A stretch of 64,000 bases of DNA from assembly GCF_028867965.1 (NCBI RefSeq), contig NZ_JAPQNT010000010.1, positions 1 to 64,000 on the forward strand. Direction: 5' to 3'. Origin of the DNA: Flavobacterium sp. SUN046 (GTDB taxonomy: Bacteria > Bacteroidota > Bacteroidia > Flavobacteriales > Flavobacteriaceae). Shown here piece by piece: positions 60,542 through 64,000 of the stretch; within the stretch, counting starts at the first letter, position 1; each line of letters opens with the position of its first letter. The notes under the pieces are model-generated. The model ran no database searches and had not been told where the DNA came from. It saw nothing but the letters and a program-made list of their open reading frames with translations. A program made the translations under genes and the position numbers.

Positions 60542-63500
60542 ATGCTTATGGAAGCAGCACCATTATTAGAAAAAAAAGCTAAAGCAAAGAATAACAGTAA
60601 TGTCAATCAAAATAAGGTTGTCAACACTATTGTATTAGAGCCAAAAGCCCAGCCTGTTGAAAACAAAAATCCTCAAATAGATAAAACTACAAGTTCAGAA
60701 AGCGTAGTTGAGGCAAAAAAAATAAATTATGTTGTAACCGGTCCAATTTACAATCCAAACCATAAAGAAGAAAAAGAGTCATCTGATAAAACCGAGAACG
60801 ACAAGACAGTTGTTAAGGTTACTGTGCATTCAATAAAAAATGTTAGTATTGAATCTCCAGCACAAAATTCTTCTAATGCTGTGACTGTTAATTCTTCTAA
60901 AACTAATGAAACACCAATTTCAAGTACGCTACAAGAAGTTGGAACTCCAGCCGTAACTCCCGAAAAAATTGAGAAAACTACCCCAAACAATGCACATAGC
61001 GATGCTAATTTTAACGCAGTTATAACCAGTGTTAAAATTGTCTCTAAAGATAAAAGAGTGCACACTACCAAAGATAAAGCAGAGACTAGTGCCAACCAAG
61101 CTGCACTAGTGCCATTGGGTGAACGAAAAGCCAAAGCCAAAGGCACGCAGGTTGCTAAAATGGACGAGCAAAAAACAGGAGAGTTTAAAGCCATTGATTT
61201 CAAAATAAAATTAAAAACAAAAATCGATCTGATGGAGCTTCCAAAAACGGAAGACCAAGCTGATGATTTTGAGAGTCACAATAACATTGCCCAAGTAAAT
61301 AATGATGCCAAAGGCGATGTAGTGGCTGCCAAAAGAAATGTTACTGGAGCAATAGAAAGCACTGCAAAGCAAGAACCTAGCGAAGCTAATATTGCGCAGC
61401 GCACCGCCAAAGCATTGCCCGACCCAAAAATTGGAAGCAAAGCAGTCATTAACACGAACAAAGCCATGCCTCCAAAACGAGGCGATGCCGAAATTAAAGC
61501 ACCTTTAGAAAAAAAATACCAGTCAGTTGAGCAAGACCTGCAACAAAATCAAATTACTGACCAACAACTTTCTAAATCTAATGAGCCAAGTTTTAACGCT
61601 GCCTTAAGTGCCAAAAACGAGGCCAAACAAAATGTACAAGCAGCACCAGACAAATTTAGAGTAGCCGAAAACAATGAACTTACTAGTGCCAAAGCAACTT
61701 CACAGGGCAAAGCCAATGCCAATCTAGAAGAAATGCACAGCAGTCGTAAAAACCTTTTAAATGGTGTTACTGACAACCAAAAACAAGTAGGAACTAAAAA
61801 TACAGCTAAGAGTGAAGCGGCAGTTGCCAAACTCAATGACATCTACACCCATACTAAAACGGCAGTAGACGAACAATTAGGGTCGCTCGAAGCTACAGTA
61901 ACCACACTTTTTGATGCAGGAGCTGCGGCAGCCAAAGCCGCATTTGAAAGCCATGTAGATCAAAAAATGAAAGCCTACAAAAAACAACGCTACGGCAGTT
62001 GGTACGATGTGCGTGGCTACGGAAAAAGAATAGGCGATGCCGTAACAGGATTACCCAAAGAGATAGAAGCTTTTTTTGTCTCTGGTAGACAAGTGTTTCT
62101 AAACACACTCGATGGGTACATTACCCAAATAGCCACTATAGTTGCTAGCCGTCTTAATAGTGCTAAAGTACGAATTGCCTCTGGGCGACAAGAAATATCC
62201 AACTATTTAAAAGAACTACCCAATGATATTAAAAAGTCAATCAAAGGCGATATCGATGCCATTCAAGGCAAGTTCAACGAGCTAGAAGAAACGGTACATC
62301 AAAAAGAAGCCGATTTAATAGATTCGTTGGCAACCAAATACAAAGATACCTTAGCCCAAGTTGATGCCCGCATTGAAGAAATGAAAGTGGCTAACGAAGG
62401 ATTATTAGGCATGGCAAAACGCGCCCTACTTGCTGTTATAGAAGTTATTAAAAACATTAAAAAAGTACTTACTGAAATTTTGGCAGCGGCTGCCGATGTT
62501 ATTGTAGCAATTATTTCAGACCCAGTTGCATTCTTATCTAACTTGTTTGGCGGAATCTCCGAAGGATTTACTAATTTTGGTTCCAACATACTTACCCACC
62601 TACAAACCGGATTATTGGGTTGGCTTACAGTTGCTATGGACGGTATGGCGTTAAAAATGCCCGAAGATGTATTTTCTATCAAAGGTATTTTTTCTATAGC
62701 CAGCCAAATATTAGGATTTACTTGGGATAAAATACGAATGGTAGGTACCAAAGTTGTTGGCGAACCCGTAATGAAAGCTTTGGAAACGGGTTCTGAATTG
62801 GTTCAGATTTTAAGAACCGATGGTATATCGGGACTTTGGGAACATATAAAAGAGCAGTTCTCAGATTTAAAAGAAACTGTGATGGATGCCGTAACGGGCA
62901 TGATACAAAGCCAAGTAGTACAAGCAGGTATCAAGTGGATATTGGGATTATTAACACCCGCCGGAGCTTTTGTAAAAGCAGCTATGGCGATAATAGATGT
63001 TGTGAAGTTTTTTGTGCAGCGCGCTGCCCAGATTATGGAACTCGTTCAAGCCTTTATTACAGGCGTAAAAGCCGTTGCAAGTGGTAGTATTAAAGCAGTA
63101 GCGACTGCCATTGAAAGTGCATTAGGCAAAGCAATTCCAGTAGTAATAGGGTTCTTGGCATCTTTACTTGGTATTGGAGGATTAGCACAAAAGGTAATTG
63201 GCATTTTCAAGAAAATACACGAGCGAGTAGAAAAAGGATTAATTGCACTTTGGACGAAGATTAAGACTTTGGGAGCAAATTTGCTCAAAAAGGTTGGCAT
63301 TGGGAAGAAAGAAAAGTCTGTTGAAAAAGCAGGAAAATTAGAAGATAATGAAGTAGGTAAAGTTATTCATTTTAAAGATGATGTAGAAGACCATGAGCTT
63401 TGGATTGAGAAAAAAGGAAGCACTCTAGAGGTAATGGTTGCCAGCCATGACCCTAGCCCAGTAATTAGAAAACTAGTTAGTTGGGAGAAAATCAAGGGTT

Positions 63501-64000
63501 CAAAAGAGGGAACAGTAGAGCAAAAAGGTGCGGGAGGGCTTATAGAAAAAGCAAAAGTTGAGTATAACAAATTGATGGAGGATGCAAAAACAGCAAAAGC
63601 CAAGATTGATGCTGTTTCAAAACCCTCGTCCGATGAAAAGGCGGTTAAAGAAGCGGGTGTCGCAGATAAAAAAGTGGAAACCGAAGAAGAAAGCTTGGCA
63701 TCAATTATGAAGCAATTATTTGTAATTTTTGGTAATGATAGTACTATTAATGCTGAAACAATTGCTGAAGCTCATGGAAAGTTTCAAGATATAACAGATA
63801 CTGCAAATAATGAAGTTGGAAATCAATGGAATGATGAAGTACCACCTTTTATTACAAGATCTGAAGTGGAAGCAGCAAATAAAAAGTATATAGAAAATGG
63901 TGAGTTTTGGCTATGGATGGCAAATTATGGTAAATCTGTAGAAAGATATGCAAAAGAAGAATTGTTAGGAGGAACAGAATTTGTTGCAGTTGGAGGAGCT
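60542..64000 (+). CDS. very large probable eCIS cargo/toxin, 3' end outside window (at least 1153 aa)
   Basis: The frame runs from the ATG at 60542 (or 60548) to the right edge without a stop. Residues 1-180 are low-complexity and disordered (Lys/Ser/Asn/Pro-rich). About 180-700 is Ala/Lys-rich helical (NEAKQNVQAAPDKFRVAE). About 640-930 has amphipathic and hydrophobic helices (EILAAAADVIVAIISDPVAF; PVVIGFLASLLGIGGLAQ). The remainder is Glu/Lys-rich and ends within an AT-rich C-terminal domain (NGEFWLWMANYGKSVERYAK). No DUF4157 HExxH motif is seen. The layout suits a loaded multi-domain effector. Confidence 0.7.
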   Translation, partial: MLMEAAPLLEKKAKAKNNSNVNQNKVVNTIVLEPKAQPVENKNPQIDKTTSSESVVEAKKINYVVTGPIYNPNHKEEKESSDKTENDKTVVKVTVHSIKNVSIESPAQNSSNAVTVNSSKTNETPISSTLQEVGTPAVTPEKIEKTTPNNAHSDANFNAVITSVKIVSKDKRVHTTKDKAETSANQAALVPLGERKAKAKGTQVAKMDEQKTGEFKAIDFKIKLKTKIDLMELPKTEDQADDFESHNNIAQVNNDAKGDVVAAKRNVTGAIESTAKQEPSEANIAQRTAKALPDPKIGSKAVINTNKAMPPKRGDAEIKAPLEKKYQSVEQDLQQNQITDQQLSKSNEPSFNAALSAKNEAKQNVQAAPDKFRVAENNELTSAKATSQGKANANLEEMHSSRKNLLNGVTDNQKQVGTKNTAKSEAAVAKLNDIYTHTKTAVDEQLGSLEATVTTLFDAGAAAAKAAFESHVDQKMKAYKKQRYGSWYDVRGYGKRIGDAVTGLPKEIEAFFVSGRQVFLNTLDGYITQIATIVASRLNSAKVRIASGRQEISNYLKELPNDIKKSIKGDIDAIQGKFNELEETVHQKEADLIDSLATKYKDTLAQVDARIEEMKVANEGLLGMAKRALLAVIEVIKNIKKVLTEILAAAADVIVAIISDPVAFLSNLFGGISEGFTNFGSNILTHLQTGLLGWLTVAMDGMALKMPEDVFSIKGIFSIASQILGFTWDKIRMVGTKVVGEPVMKALETGSELVQILRTDGISGLWEHIKEQFSDLKETVMDAVTGMIQSQVVQAGIKWILGLLTPAGAFVKAAMAIIDVVKFFVQRAAQIMELVQAFITGVKAVASGSIKAVATAIESALGKAIPVVIGFLASLLGIGGLAQKVIGIFKKIHERVEKGLIALWTKIKTLGANLLKKVGIGKKEKSVEKAGKLEDNEVGKVIHFKDDVEDHELWIEKKGSTLEVMVASHDPSPVIRKLVSWEKIKGSKEGTVEQKGAGGLIEKAKVEYNKLMEDAKTAKAKIDAVSKPSSDEKAVKEAGVADKKVETEEESLASIMKQLFVIFGNDSTINAETIAEAHGKFQDITDTANNEVGNQWNDEVPPFITRSEVEAANKKYIENGEFWLWMANYGKSVERYAKEELLGGTEFVAVGGA

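Noticed and set aside
60748..63603. Several long open frames on the minus strand opposite the large cargo gene
   Set aside because: They lie entirely within the plus-strand frame, are rich in Leu/Ser/Ala from the antisense of Ala/Lys codons, and show no start, promoter or family pattern.
60542..64000. DUF4157 (eCIS core metallopeptidase-like) assignment of the cargo
   Set aside because: No HExxH motif or DUF4157 pattern was found in the visible part; only the position suggests an effector.

Overview
The window is AT-rich and looks like a member of the Bacteroidota, most likely Flavobacterium or a close relative. The reasons are promoters of the TTG-N20-TAnnTTT(A/G) type, protein families typical of that phylum, and weak ribosome-binding sites. 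Genus is an inference. Nearly everything here is accessory DNA built around an extracellular contractile injection system (eCIS, Afp/PVC type) and its probable cargo, with a dense set of defence-like and effector-like genes beside it.

Layout. (1) 0-3.3 kb: a terminator, the 3' end of a tRNA or tmRNA (possible island attachment site), and a small cassette of unknown protein, DUF5675 protein and two holin-like peptides. (2) 3.3-4.85 kb: no convincing gene; alternating long inverted repeats. (3) 4.85-11.7 kb, minus strand: one full-length polymorphic toxin with two immunity-like genes, followed by four start-less toxin C-terminal cassettes that repeat the same anchor of about 60 codons. Three of the four have an immunity gene; one is frameshifted and the last is truncated. 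(4) 11.8-18.3 kb, minus: a 1212-residue protein, a DUF2235 lipase, a CHAP cell-wall hydrolase and an unknown protein. (5) 18.4-37.97 kb, minus: a SMEK-like/NACHT-like NTPase, a decayed nuclease, a membrane patatin-like phospholipase, a lipoprotein with an OmpA-like end, a NdpA-like protein, Cys-rich remnants, a TIR / ThsB-like / membrane-protein group, an M15 peptidase and envelope proteins. (6) 38.2-40.6 kb, plus: a small conserved protein, a multi-TM protein, a histidine kinase and a LuxR-type response regulator. (7) 41.0-64.0 kb, plus: the eCIS structural operon (cap, sheath, two tubes, DUF5908, LysM-type tube protein, VgrG-like spike, PAAR, gp25, two J-type baseplate proteins, two appendage-like proteins, tape measure) and a very large probable cargo protein that runs off the right edge. 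The AAA+ ATPase expected for this family is not in the window.

The main new observation is regulatory. Seven promoters share one architecture: a palindromic box related to CCGTATTTACACGG touches or overlaps the -33 element, then 19-20 bp, then a TAnnTTTA/G -7 element. They precede the eCIS operon, the large cargo gene, the two-component operon, the opposite minus-strand operon, the 1212-residue gene, the hydrolase/lipase operon and the NTPase gene. This suggests one regulon tying the injection machine, its effectors and neighbouring conflict genes to one transcription factor; the local LuxR-type regulator is the obvious candidate. The second main observation is the silent toxin-immunity cassette array. 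Both come from reading the sequence by eye; no database search or folding program was run.
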